From Euryarchaeota archaeon UBA121 (lineage in GTDB: Archaea > Thermoplasmatota > Poseidoniia > Poseidoniales > Thalassarchaeaceae), in the NCBI GenBank assembly GCA_002499865.1, contig DANL01000059.1:10322-74321 (forward strand): DNA of 64,000 nt, in the 5' to 3' direction. Below the pieces are notes generated by a model that did no database searches, was not told where the DNA came from, and saw nothing but the letters and a program-made list of their open reading frames with translations. The position numbers and the translations under genes are program-made. Shown piece by piece: positions 9,081-18,518 of this stretch (within the stretch, counting starts at the first letter, position 1; every line of letters begins with the position of its first letter).

Positions 9081-10805
9081 TCAGAAAAGGGATGAGACAT
9101 CCCTATTTTCTATGTGACTAATCAATTTCTCAGTTGGTACCCTGATCTGTTGTTGATTGTCTCTGTTCCTTACAGTGACCGTCCCATCCGTCAAGCTCGA
9201 GTGATCCACAGTGACGGCCCAAGGGACCCCTATCTCATCAGCTCTGGCGTATCTCTTCCCAATCGACCCAGTCGAGTCAAGATTTACTTGAATTCCTCGA
9301 ATAGCAAGTACATCTGAAAGTAAGGATTCAGCTAGAACGTCCATCCCATCCTTGTCGAAGAGTGGCAGGATGGAGACATCATAAGGACAAACTTTCTCAT
9401 TCAGTCTGAGTGTCACATAATCCTCGGACTCCTTTCCATCCTCAGTAAATGCATGATCTAGAACATGCCAGATTATCCTATCAATCCCGAAAGCGGGCTC
9501 TATCACATGGGGGGTGAACCATTCTCCATGCACATTCCCCTCCTCTTTCTTCAGAGTAACCATCTCGGATGTTATCTCCACTTCCGAACCATCTTCTAGG
9601 CTCAGTAAGAAAGGTATGGAAGAAGGAATACCGGACAGCTCGCTGATTGCAGATACTACTTCACCAGCTCTCTGCCTGAATATGGGGCCGATAACGGACC
9701 CATTAGGAGATAGAACCTCTCTCGATACCTTTCGAGGGGTTTCAAATTGCCTCCACGCCCGCAGAAGGTTGGTTCCCGAATGGGCCTCATGGGACTCCAA
9801 GTCATGACAGGTCCTATTGGCGATACCTACGCACTCTATCCAACCGTACTCGCCTAGAATCTCACAATCCCAGCAATCCGATGCATAATGTGCCATTTCA
9901 GAACCAGCGTGCTGCCTAAACCTGATTTTATCTCCATCAATCCCAATTTTGACTAGGAAATCATAGGTTCTTTCGAGGAAGGATGCAACTGTTGGGTGCC
10001 TTACTATTCCCCTATCTAACGCATCTCGAAAAGAAATTCTATGATCTCCTGGGTATTCTCCCTCTGGATCTGATATCATCTCTACCATGGTGCCTTCATT
10101 CTCACCTAGTTCATTCCTCCCTGGTGGATCTTCAGGATCAATGAAGTACTCCAGTTCGGCCATGTTAAACTCCCTTAACCTGATCATACCTTGCCTTGGA
10201 CTGATTTCATTCCTATATCCTCTGCCAGTTTGAACTGCCCCAAATGGTAGCTTCTGCTTGAAATGACGATATAATGAAGGATATAGCATGAACATCCCTT
10301 GTGCGGTTTCAGGTCTCATGTAGGCTTCCCTGCCACTGCTCATGGCACCTATCGTTGTGGGGAACATCAGATTCATCGGCCTTGAATCGGACCAGTCTGA
10401 CTCACCACATTTGGGACAAGAAATATCGTTAGAAGAAATTAATGAGTCTAGCTCTTCACCACCTAGGGAATCTGGATTCTCATGCAATCCCTCAATCAAG
10501 TGATCGCTTCTAAATGCCGAATTGCAGGATAAGCATTCAGACATGTAGTCATTGAACTCTCCTACATGACCACTAGCAACTAAGACTGACTTAGGCGTAA
10601 TCGTTGGAGAGTCAACCTCTACTATGTCTCCCCAAGAAGTCCAGTGATCAATCCAACTTTCGATAACCTTACGCTTAATTGTAGCTCCAACAGGGCCATA
10701 ATCTACCAAGCCAGCAACCCCTCCGTATATCTCAAAGGAAGGGAAAACTATGCCACGCCTCCTCATCATTGATGTGAGCCTGTCCAGCCTCCTTGATTCG
10801 GGCAT
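9081..10805 (-). CDS. glyS: Glycyl-tRNA synthetase (archaeal/eukaryotic class II type)
   Basis: Alpha2-type class II synthetase that charges tRNA-Gly (574 aa from ATG at 10805; an in-frame ATG at 10829 adds eight residues). I prefer 10805 because a GGAG motif lies just upstream of it. N-terminal 'RRRGIVFPSFEIYGG' and 'GLVDYGPVGA' are family hallmarks. A zinc-ribbon-like insertion holds 'CLSCNSAF' and 'CPKCGESDW'. Motif 2 is 'FREFNMAELEYF'-like ('RLREFNMAELEYFID'); motif 3 contains 'IEPAFGIDRII'. The anticodon-binding domain occupies the last 110 residues ('CPYDVSILPL', 'YARADEIGVPWAVTVD'). Confidence 0.95.
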   Translation of the reverse strand: MPESRRLDRLTSMMRRRGIVFPSFEIYGGVAGLVDYGPVGATIKRKVIESWIDHWTSWGDIVEVDSPTITPKSVLVASGHVGEFNDYMSECLSCNSAFRSDHLIEGLHENPDSLGGEELDSLISSNDISCPKCGESDWSDSRPMNLMFPTTIGAMSSGREAYMRPETAQGMFMLYPSLYRHFKQKLPFGAVQTGRGYRNEISPRQGMIRLREFNMAELEYFIDPEDPPGRNELGENEGTMVEMISDPEGEYPGDHRISFRDALDRGIVRHPTVASFLERTYDFLVKIGIDGDKIRFRQHAGSEMAHYASDCWDCEILGEYGWIECVGIANRTCHDLESHEAHSGTNLLRAWRQFETPRKVSREVLSPNGSVIGPIFRQRAGEVVSAISELSGIPSSIPFLLSLEDGSEVEITSEMVTLKKEEGNVHGEWFTPHVIEPAFGIDRIIWHVLDHAFTEDGKESEDYVTLRLNEKVCPYDVSILPLFDKDGMDVLAESLLSDVLAIRGIQVNLDSTGSIGKRYARADEIGVPWAVTVDHSSLTDGTVTVRNRDNQQQIRVPTEKLISHIENRDVSSLF

Positions 10806-10972
10806 CGTATCTCCGACTTGGCCACCCATCTTTCAAGCCATCCTTGGGAATTGGCTATCGATGTACGTACCGTGGGGTTATTGATAATGCCATTAACAGT
10901 CTTTAATGAGGTTCTTAGAGAAGCATTGATGTACTCATACGAAGCCCAACAGTGTGATAGGTGCAACAAAAA
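10806..10972. other. Divergent intergenic region glyS / lhr
   Basis: About 165 bases between two divergent genes. An A/T-rich stretch around 10879-10905 ('ttattgataatgccattaa', 'ctttaatgagg') is the only plausible core-promoter material. 'AGGTG' at 10959-10963, 10 bases before the ATG at 10973, looks like a ribosome binding site and favours that start over the GTG at 10961. No tRNA fold was seen. Confidence 0.35.
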
Positions 10973-13900
10973 ATGCCTGAAATCGAGTATGTAGAGGACA
11001 GAATGGAGACTGAAGATCTCCTGGAGAGGCTATGTCCTCCCGTTAGAAATTGGTTTATGGACAAATTTCCGGACTTCACAGAACCCCAAAAGGTGGCCAT
11101 TCCAAGAATTCTGAAGGGAGAGCACCTCTTACTATGTTCCCCAACTGGCTCTGGAAAAACTCTCACAGCATTCCTCACGATAATAGATGATCTAGTCCGT
11201 GGTTCTCTTGACGGGACGCTACCAGATTCTGTCCAGTGCGTATACATATCTCCAATTAAGGCGCTTGCCAATGATATCGAGAAGAATCTTCTAGGCCCCC
11301 TAGGCGAAATAAAGGAGAGATTTCTTCCAAGCAGAGCCAAGGAAATCAAAGTCGGACTGAGAACGGGCGATACCCCTCAGAGCGAGAGGGAGAAAATGCT
11401 CAGAAAACCTCCGCATATACTGATCACAACACCCGAGTCACTTGGATTGGGTTTGGCATCCAAGAGGTTTAGGCCAATTTTGGATCAAATGAAATGGCTC
11501 ATCATTGACGAAATGCACTCATTAGTTCCCACAAAAAGAGGCACCCATCTCTCTCTAAGTATGGCTCTGATGGATACTGTGGTATCATCCGATGTCCAGA
11601 GAATCGGTATTAGTGCCACCATGGAGCCTCTAGATGCGGTGGCTGAATTTCTAGTTGCTAGCGATTCAAGGGAAACCGACGCAGAGCCCCAAAAAGTAGC
11701 TATTGCGAAAATCTCAGGAGACAGGGAGCTCGACTTGGACATAATTCTGCCAACGCCTAGATTCAGCTCTATTCCAGTGAAGGAAATCTTAGATCATAAT
11801 GTAGACAGAATCAAAGAATTAGCTGAGGCTCACACTACTACATTGGTTTTTGTCAATACAAGGAATATGACTGAGACGGTAGTGCAGAGATTGAAGATAG
11901 CTGGGATGGAAGGAGTTGAGGGACATCATGGTTCAATGGACAAGGCGATCAGGCTTGATGTGGAAAGTAGGCTCAAGAATGGATTACTGAGATGTGTTGT
12001 TTCATCGTCTAGCCTTGAAATGGGTATCGATATAGGTTCCGTGGATTTAGTCATTCAAGTTGGCTCTCCGGGGTCAATCGCCACGGCTCTGCAGAGAATA
12101 GGTAGGGCAGGACATCAGGTTGGTGGCTTGCCCAGAGCTAGGTTCCTACCTACCTCGCCCCATGATCTGATGGAACTCGTTGCATTGCAAATGGCTATTT
12201 TGGAGGGAGAGATGGATTTACTAAAATTCCCACAGAACTCACTCGATGTGCTAGCACAATTCCTAATCGGCCTTACTATAATCAAGGAGTGGGATATTGA
12301 TGATGCCTACTCTCTTGTTACCTCATCATGGCCATACAAGGAACTTCCTTACGATGATTACATCGAAGTTCTAGACATGCTTGATGAGGAAAGAAGAGTT
12401 TGGCTTGACTGGGAGGATAACAGATTCGGAAAGCGTGGATTTGCTCAAATGATCTATTACACCAATATAGGAACTATTGCTCCCGATAACAGTTACTTGG
12501 TTTTCACTGGAGACGGAACTTTGGTGGGGCAACTTTCTTCTTCTTTCGTTTCAAGTCTCAGAAACGGGGATGTATTCCTGTTGGGTGGATCCACCTACAG
12601 GGTAGCTAGTGTGAGAGGAACCAGGGTAAATGTCACTCCCGCAACCGGATACAGGCCAACAATACCCTCTTGGACAGGCGAGGCCAATAGTCGCACACAT
12701 GAATTAAGTCAGGCTGTTCTCAGATTATTGAGTCAGATTTCTGTAGGGGCCAGAATGGCAACCGATTATGAGCCAATCCTGACAGAAGCATTACGGCTCA
12801 ATAGGCCTGTAGCGTTGGCGCTGAAACAGTTCCTGGACGAGCATGTTGCTACTACGTTCCAAGTTCCTTCTAATGACAGGATACTTATCGAGCAGGTAGA
12901 CTCCCCTCTCCCAACCTACGTTGTGACTACCTGCAGGGGAAGGGCCTTCAACCTCGCACTAGGATATCTCTTCGCTGGAATCGCCTCCAAAGAAAATATA
13001 ATCATTCACGAGCTTTCATTTGACGAGAATGGATTTATGGCAAAATTGAGCCATGAGGTTGAGATTTCCAAGATTCCAGAGGTATTTAGGAATGACACTA
13101 GCGAGGAAATACTCCAGAGATATATGATGGATTCCCAACTGTTCTCAAAGAGGTTCAGGGAAGTGTCATCCAGGAGTATGCTGAATCCTAGAAGAATCGG
13201 TGCCGAGGAAGTTAGTCCGAAGCAGTTCCAGCAGAAGGCAGAGGCGATTATGACAAAACATCGTCAGATGGATGGCTCGGTCATAATCAGAGAGGCGATG
13301 AGTGAGATTCTAAATGGTGATCTCGATATGGAGCAATTACGTAACTTCATCTCCAGAATGGATACAGAGGATGTCAGAATTGTACATAGGCGCGTGAAAA
13401 TGCCTTCGCCCCTTGGAATGACACTATTCATGTCCGCATTTGAGGATCTTCTGAGCCTAAGGACTAGGGCTTACCTGATCAAGGACGTAGACCCGGAGAT
13501 CCTAAGGCGTCTTTTGGGTGCCAGATCTTTGGCTACCGATCTGGATAAGCAGATGATTTCTGAGTACTATCAGTCAAAGGTGGCCACTCCGAAGAATGCT
13601 ATTGATCTCCTGAGACTCATGGATATGGGAGGGGGGCTAGAGCAAGGCCTCACCAATCCACTTTACAATTCGAAGCTTAGTGGAATCGAAATCCCTGTGA
13701 TTCGACAATGGGTACACGAACTAGCAGAGAGGGAATTAATTACCAAGGTGAGGAATACAAATCACGAGCAAATTGACGATAAATGGTTCTCCATCAGAAT
13801 GGCAGGAGTCCATGGTACTCTGGGCTGTCTCGCAGTTGCAGGCGCATCCGAGATGGAGGACTTACGGGCCCTATACACTGGTGGCCTGACCTATGAGATA

Positions 13901-16261
13901 GCCGAAGACTTCACTGGCGGTACTCCTTCAAAATGGGCTTCTTCAAGTCTTTCCGATCCTCTAGACTGCCTCAGACTGAAGCTACTGGACATGCTTGGTT
14001 CGGAAGGCCCACAGACTCTTGATCAACTCAGTGATAGGCTACCTTTCCCCGTGGCACAAGTAGAGTCAGTCCTACAAGAGCTAGAGATGAGGAACTTGGT
14101 ATCAATAGGCTTCTTCACCCAAACAGAAGAAGGGGAGTTTATCCTCAGAGTAGACGAATATCGGATTACTGGAGGAAGCGTAGAGGTAGTGGATTATCGC
14201 ACCCTTCAGACACTTCTCCTACAGAAATCCTTCACGGAGTTTTCTGAGCCCTCTGAAGCGATAAAATCGCTAGCGTTGATTCAGAGAAGGGACGAGCTAC
14301 TTCATAGGGTCAAGAATTTCAGATTCAGAGACTGGAAAGACTTCAAACACGATTCTGACGTTTACAACGGAAGACTATTGCACAATAGGGTAGGATACAC
14401 AACTCTAGATCAGATACCTATGCTTCTGGGGCTTCGATCGGATCCTTGGCTGGGCTCTTTAGAAGAAGAAATACTCGAGAAAATCCCTGAAGACGGAATC
14501 ACAAGAACAGAACTTCTTTCTGAGTACCCCCGAGGTAAGGAAAATCAACATATTCAGAAAAGCATCAAGAGGGCCATATCTAACCTAGAGCGACAACTGG
14601 TTGTTGCTAAGCAATATCTAGACGTCCCCAATAGAAAGAGATCAATAGCACTATTTAGGAGAATTCATGGTGTTGTCGAGCCACTTGACTTTCCCAAAGC
14701 ACTAGCTCAATTGATATCAAAGATAGGGCCAGTAAGATTGCATACACTGAGGTTTTTCGTCAGCAGGCCTGTTGAAGAGCTCGCTGAAGTCCTTAGGGAA
14801 CTAGAAAACGAGGGTACGATTTGCAGAGTGGTCGCATTACAACCCGATCCCACAGACTATTACTCATCCCATGAGGATGCTGAGAAGCTACTCTCGCCAT
14901 TAGCTGAAGATAGAAAGATGAGAATTTTAGCACAGTCGGACCCGTTCTGTAGTCGCTTCATACAAGAAGTAAGGATGATACTGAAGCAAGGTTGGTACCA
15001 TCCGGTTTTCAAAGGCGTGGACCCGATAGGCAGGATATTGATGTTCGTGGTTAACGACTATCTGGAGATTAAGGACGTGAATATCCCACATTCTTACCTG
15101 GACGAATTCAAGGACACATTCAACGAGCTACTGGAAAACTATCGTGACAGATTAGTGGATGTCTCTGTAATGCACTCTTTCAACGGGGTCCCAGTACATG
15201 ACTGCGATGAAAATATCCAAGGTATACTCGCTGATCTTGGATTCGTCTCTATGGGGGACGGAGAGAGATACATACGTGGGGGAATCGTGGAACCGAGGCC
15301 AAGAAATGAGGTGAATAGGCTCCTTTTCCATACGCATAATATTCATCAGATAAGCAGGTGGGAAAATGAAACCTATGCTCTGAAGGAGATTGATGAACTG
15401 AGAGACGACTTCGCACTCAGGGGACGTTGTGAAATGTTCAGAGTTGATCTACAATCAATGGCCGCAACTGAGCAACTTCACCAAGGTACCAATCTCAGGG
15501 GCCATCAAGTTTGGGCCAGACTTCCTCACTTCCAGAGATTACTAGCAATTAGAAACGCACCTCCTAATGATGATGATTTCGGTGTCTTAGATTTCTTCAG
15601 GAATCATAACGATCCCTCGGTTTTCATGGAGAGGCTAGCCATGCGTAGGGCCGAATTTAGGAAGCTTATCTCCCCCCTAGTGAGAAGTGGGCACCTAGTC
15701 CAAGACTACAGAGGGGGATTCAAGACCGTAGAGTCACCGCAGAGTTCCGATCTATGGTCAATAAAAAGGAAGTATCTAAGAGAACTGGTTGAGGAGTACC
15801 CTGTTATTTCGATGAAGCAACTCGAGAGACTTGCAGGAACCCCCTTCTCCCCTGAGGAGATTAGCGACGTACTTCATGAATTCGAAGAGGACGGAACTCT
15901 CATCAAAGGATTCCTAGTTGACGATCAGCATGATATCAGCTGGGGGAGGAAGGAGATTTTAGATTCAAAAGAGATTCCAAAAACTAGGGATTTGGTCATT
16001 CCACCATCAGACCCATTGATTCACTATTTTGGATCTATTCTCAGGGAAAGATTCGGCTTCGGTTCGGCTTACTTAGTATTCCACAAGGAAGAGCCCATTG
16101 CAGCTTTCAAGGCCAATACAAGAAACTCGACAATAGAAGTTACAGACTTCGTAGGGGATTCCGATCTAGAGAAGGAGGCTCTCAGAGTCATGAAAGAATT
16201 CGCATGGGAACATCAAATGCCACTAACGGGTGAGCTTTATGAGAAGTTAAGATCGAGATGA
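10973..16261 (+). CDS. lhr: Very large Lhr-family superfamily-2 helicase
   Basis: About 1762 aa, longer than bacterial full-length Lhr (about 1500) and roughly twice common archaeal Lhr (850-950). The helicase core is intact: the Q-motif-like 'FTEPQKVAIP', Walker A 'SPTGSGKT' (near residue 60 of the product), motif II 'IIDEMHSL' (DEMH), 'GISATM' motif III, 'SSLEMGIDIG' and motif VI 'QRIGRAGHQVG'. A winged-helix and Lhr-core region follows to about 850. The last 600 residues contain winged-helix segments and two 'SDP' modules ('LAQSDPF' near 1325; 'IPPSDPL' near 1680) resembling the AlkZ/YcaQ-like fold known from Lhr C-terminal domains. Likely DNA repair or recombination translocase. Its end overlaps the convergent archaeosortase by 15 bases. 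Confidence 0.92.
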   Translation: MPEIEYVEDRMETEDLLERLCPPVRNWFMDKFPDFTEPQKVAIPRILKGEHLLLCSPTGSGKTLTAFLTIIDDLVRGSLDGTLPDSVQCVYISPIKALANDIEKNLLGPLGEIKERFLPSRAKEIKVGLRTGDTPQSEREKMLRKPPHILITTPESLGLGLASKRFRPILDQMKWLIIDEMHSLVPTKRGTHLSLSMALMDTVVSSDVQRIGISATMEPLDAVAEFLVASDSRETDAEPQKVAIAKISGDRELDLDIILPTPRFSSIPVKEILDHNVDRIKELAEAHTTTLVFVNTRNMTETVVQRLKIAGMEGVEGHHGSMDKAIRLDVESRLKNGLLRCVVSSSSLEMGIDIGSVDLVIQVGSPGSIATALQRIGRAGHQVGGLPRARFLPTSPHDLMELVALQMAILEGEMDLLKFPQNSLDVLAQFLIGLTIIKEWDIDDAYSLVTSSWPYKELPYDDYIEVLDMLDEERRVWLDWEDNRFGKRGFAQMIYYTNIGTIAPDNSYLVFTGDGTLVGQLSSSFVSSLRNGDVFLLGGSTYRVASVRGTRVNVTPATGYRPTIPSWTGEANSRTHELSQAVLRLLSQISVGARMATDYEPILTEALRLNRPVALALKQFLDEHVATTFQVPSNDRILIEQVDSPLPTYVVTTCRGRAFNLALGYLFAGIASKENIIIHELSFDENGFMAKLSHEVEISKIPEVFRNDTSEEILQRYMMDSQLFSKRFREVSSRSMLNPRRIGAEEVSPKQFQQKAEAIMTKHRQMDGSVIIREAMSEILNGDLDMEQLRNFISRMDTEDVRIVHRRVKMPSPLGMTLFMSAFEDLLSLRTRAYLIKDVDPEILRRLLGARSLATDLDKQMISEYYQSKVATPKNAIDLLRLMDMGGGLEQGLTNPLYNSKLSGIEIPVIRQWVHELAERELITKVRNTNHEQIDDKWFSIRMAGVHGTLGCLAVAGASEMEDLRALYTGGLTYEIAEDFTGGTPSKWASSSLSDPLDCLRLKLLDMLGSEGPQTLDQLSDRLPFPVAQVESVLQELEMRNLVSIGFFTQTEEGEFILRVDEYRITGGSVEVVDYRTLQTLLLQKSFTEFSEPSEAIKSLALIQRRDELLHRVKNFRFRDWKDFKHDSDVYNGRLLHNRVGYTTLDQIPMLLGLRSDPWLGSLEEEILEKIPEDGITRTELLSEYPRGKENQHIQKSIKRAISNLERQLVVAKQYLDVPNRKRSIALFRRIHGVVEPLDFPKALAQLISKIGPVRLHTLRFFVSRPVEELAEVLRELENEGTICRVVALQPDPTDYYSSHEDAEKLLSPLAEDRKMRILAQSDPFCSRFIQEVRMILKQGWYHPVFKGVDPIGRILMFVVNDYLEIKDVNIPHSYLDEFKDTFNELLENYRDRLVDVSVMHSFNGVPVHDCDENIQGILADLGFVSMGDGERYIRGGIVEPRPRNEVNRLLFHTHNIHQISRWENETYALKEIDELRDDFALRGRCEMFRVDLQSMAATEQLHQGTNLRGHQVWARLPHFQRLLAIRNAPPNDDDFGVLDFFRNHNDPSVFMERLAMRRAEFRKLISPLVRSGHLVQDYRGGFKTVESPQSSDLWSIKRKYLRELVEEYPVISMKQLERLAGTPFSPEEISDVLHEFEEDGTLIKGFLVDDQHDISWGRKEILDSKEIPKTRDLVIPPSDPLIHYFGSILRERFGFGSAYLVFHKEEPIAAFKANTRNSTIEVTDFVGDSDLEKEALRVMKEFAWEHQMPLTGELYEKLRSR

Positions 16262-17239
16262 CTCGGCATTAGCTCTCGTGAAAATTTTGGTCACCGGTCT
16301 AGAGATTCTCAATATGTGGCGATGCAACTCTGGTAGAAGATCAAAAAGAGCAGTGGCCAATAGGAACATAGCGAACAGACTGGCCACCTTTGCTGCATAA
16401 CTATGTGTGAAATCAAACATATCAATGTCAGATCCAGGAAACAGCCTCCAGCCATTGTAAGTATCACTTAGCCATACAATTCCCGCATTTCTGAATACAT
16501 TGAGTACGTGTATCGTGGGCAATGCGATCAGTAAACCCCTCGTCTTGCGCTTCCAGGAAACGCCCCTTAGAGCTACAATAGCACCTACAAAGATAATCAT
16601 CGACTGTAAAGCCGAGCAGGCCAGTATGAAACTAACACTAACCGGAGTTCCGTCAGAATAGTTGAAAGGAGCGAAAAATCCTTTGTCACCAAGTGGTTCA
16701 GTTAGAAAATATCTGCTGCCCTCCCATTGAGAAGCGGCTACCACTCCACTGGGAAGGTCCACCATAATTTCTCCAACCTCGAAAGACCCCAATCCACAGA
16801 ATTCTAACAGCCACTCTGTACTATGTGCAGTCATCTCAACGAATTGCATATTCAGAATAGGTATGCTATATACGGCATAATATGGAATCACAGACCAAGC
16901 CACTGCTCCTCTGAGCCATATTAGAGACTCATTTTGGAGCTCCCAGTTCCTAACCTCCCAAATCCCTAGGGCGATACCAGCTGGAAGCGCTCCAGCAGTC
17001 ATCAGAACAAGCAAGGGATCTTCAATCTCTATGAAATGTCCAGATTGCATATAGAAAAAGAGGCCAAGCAACGACCAGCCAACAGCTGCAGAGTACGCGG
17101 CCATGGAAGAATCTCCACGATGAAAAGAGAATCCCAGAGATAGTGCACCAAACCAGCAAAATGACAGCCAAAGAGAGAATTCTGGCACCCCAATTGCACC
17201 CGCGAGACCATCCACCAAGACGACGATTGGGTCTTCCAT
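16247..17239 (-). CDS. artA: Archaeosortase/exosortase family transpeptidase
   Basis: Multi-pass membrane enzyme (330 aa) that cleaves C-terminal sorting signals and attaches surface proteins to lipid. About eight hydrophobic segments are visible. The catalytic triad pattern is Cys in 'LACSALQSM' (about residue 207), Arg in 'LNVFRNAGI' (about 251) and His in 'DFTHSYAAK' (about 279). The region around the Cys and Arg resembles archaeosortase A of haloarchaea. The third position looks like the His of bacterial exosortases, so the exact subclass is uncertain. No PGF-CTERM-type substrate is encoded in the window. It diverges from gmhA, 60 bases away. Confidence 0.82.
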   Translation of the reverse strand: MEDPIVVLVDGLAGAIGVPEFSLWLSFCWFGALSLGFSFHRGDSSMAAYSAAVGWSLLGLFFYMQSGHFIEIEDPLLVLMTAGALPAGIALGIWEVRNWELQNESLIWLRGAVAWSVIPYYAVYSIPILNMQFVEMTAHSTEWLLEFCGLGSFEVGEIMVDLPSGVVAASQWEGSRYFLTEPLGDKGFFAPFNYSDGTPVSVSFILACSALQSMIIFVGAIVALRGVSWKRKTRGLLIALPTIHVLNVFRNAGIVWLSDTYNGWRLFPGSDIDMFDFTHSYAAKVASLFAMFLLATALFDLLPELHRHILRISRPVTKIFTRANAESSRS

Positions 17240-17260
17240 GATGCTAACGAGCCATCAACC

Positions 17261-17270
17261 CGTAAATATG
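17261..17270 (+). promoter_or_regulatory. TATA-like box of the gmhA operon
   Basis: 'cgtaaatatg' centred about 34 bases upstream of the gmhA ATG at 17300 predicts a start around 17292 and a very short leader. Confidence 0.4.
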
Positions 17271-17299
17271 ATGCCCCCAACCGATAGCCGGGTAAGCAC

Positions 17300-17869
17300 A
17301 TGGCTGACGACTTCACTGAGTTTGCTAACATCTACCTTGGCGACCTCAAAAGTACGCTCGATAATCTACCAACAACAGAAATTTCGAATCTATATTCGAT
17401 GGTACTTGAAGCCTGTGAGCAAGGAGCTACTGTCCACTTCATAGGAAACGGCGGGAGCGCGGCTACTCCATCTCACAGTGCTGGAGATTGGTCAAAGGAA
17501 CTCGGTCTGAAAACCATAGCTCACTCTGATAATACATCTTCTTTTTCAGCATGGGCGAATGATGAAGGTTACTCCCAAGTATTCGTTGGTCAACTTTCCA
17601 CATTTGCCGATAACGGTGATCTACTAATCGCTTACTCTGGTTCTGGGAACTCAGAGAATGTAATTAATGGCGTAAAATACGCTAATGAGATTGGATGTAA
17701 AACTGTTGCAATTACTGGAAACTATAATGGAATGGGAGGGGGAGAAATTGTTAATCTAGTAGATTTATCCATAGTAATCCCCAGTACTTCCATGGAAAGA
17801 ATTGAGGATGTCCAACTGGTGATTAACCATATCATCAAAGAGGCAGTGAAATCGAACCGCGAGCAGTGA
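17300..17869 (+). CDS. gmhA: SIS-domain phosphoheptose isomerase (GmhA-like)
   Basis: 189-aa SIS-domain protein of the size and layout of sedoheptulose-7-phosphate isomerase, which makes D-glycero-manno-heptose 7-phosphate for surface glycans. The phosphosugar-binding motifs are 'FIGNGGSAATPSH' (about 47-59) and 'IAYSGSGNSENV' (about 113-124). 'SAWANDEGYSQVF' and 'MERIEDVQLVINH', the latter with the family's catalytic Glu and His region, complete the match. It is followed 4 bases later by a GmhB-like phosphatase. The pair suggests activated heptose or a related sugar in archaeal surface polysaccharide or glycoprotein. Confidence 0.85.
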   Translation: MADDFTEFANIYLGDLKSTLDNLPTTEISNLYSMVLEACEQGATVHFIGNGGSAATPSHSAGDWSKELGLKTIAHSDNTSSFSAWANDEGYSQVFVGQLSTFADNGDLLIAYSGSGNSENVINGVKYANEIGCKTVAITGNYNGMGGGEIVNLVDLSIVIPSTSMERIEDVQLVINHIIKEAVKSNREQ

Positions 17870-17873
17870 TCAC

Positions 17874-18518
17874 ATGTTCCCGCCGATGAGGGACAGAGAA
17901 AGTCTGTACTCTCCACTAGAATTAGAGCCTCTCCCATTCGAAGGTGAATGGCAAGGAAAGATAGCATATCTGGACAGGGATGGAGTAATTATTAGGGGGT
18001 TCGAAGATTATGTTAATTCTCCTGATGAGGTAGAGATCCTTGCCGGGGCCCCCAAGGCCATCGGAGACTTGAGAAGAGAAGGGTTTAGGATATGCATTGT
18101 TACTAACCAATCTCCTGTTGGGAGAGGAATTTGGAGTAGAGAAAATCTAGCTAACATACACGATAGAGTTCGTTCAGAGATTATTTCAGCAGACCGTGAT
18201 GCGATTCTTGATTTGACACTACACAGCCCTTATGCTCCTTGGCATAATTCGTGGGCGAGAAAACCCAATCCTGGCATGCTAGAAGCAGGCAGGCAGATCA
18301 TTGATGCCGCAGAGTCAAAAATATTACTTTCCGAAGGCGACATAAAATTTGGCGATGAATGGAAAAACCGACCCTCAGAGGCAACATCCGTAATGGTAGG
18401 TGACAGAAATGTGGATATGGAGGCTGCAAAATCATTTGGAGTCAGGTCATTCAAATGTGATCCAGACAAGGGATTGAAAGAAGTCATCTCAGAAATATTG
18501 GTGAGGGAAAATGAGTAA
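17874..18518 (+). CDS. HAD-family phosphatase, GmhB/HisB-like
   Basis: 214-aa HAD phosphatase. Motif I 'YLDRDGVII' (about residues 31-39), motif II 'CIVTNQSPVGRG' with the GmhB-type Asn-Gln, motif III Lys in 'ARKPNPGML' and motif IV 'VMVGDRNVDMEAAK' are all present. Next to gmhA, its likely job is removing the C7 phosphate of heptose 1,7-bisphosphate. However the Cys residues that bind structural zinc in canonical GmhB and HisB-N are absent: the loop reads 'LHSPYAPWHNSWARKP'. It may therefore be a divergent GmhB or act on another sugar phosphate. It overlaps tiaS by 8 bases. Confidence 0.75.
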   Translation: MFPPMRDRESLYSPLELEPLPFEGEWQGKIAYLDRDGVIIRGFEDYVNSPDEVEILAGAPKAIGDLRREGFRICIVTNQSPVGRGIWSRENLANIHDRVRSEIISADRDAILDLTLHSPYAPWHNSWARKPNPGMLEAGRQIIDAAESKILLSEGDIKFGDEWKNRPSEATSVMVGDRNVDMEAAKSFGVRSFKCDPDKGLKEVISEILVRENE

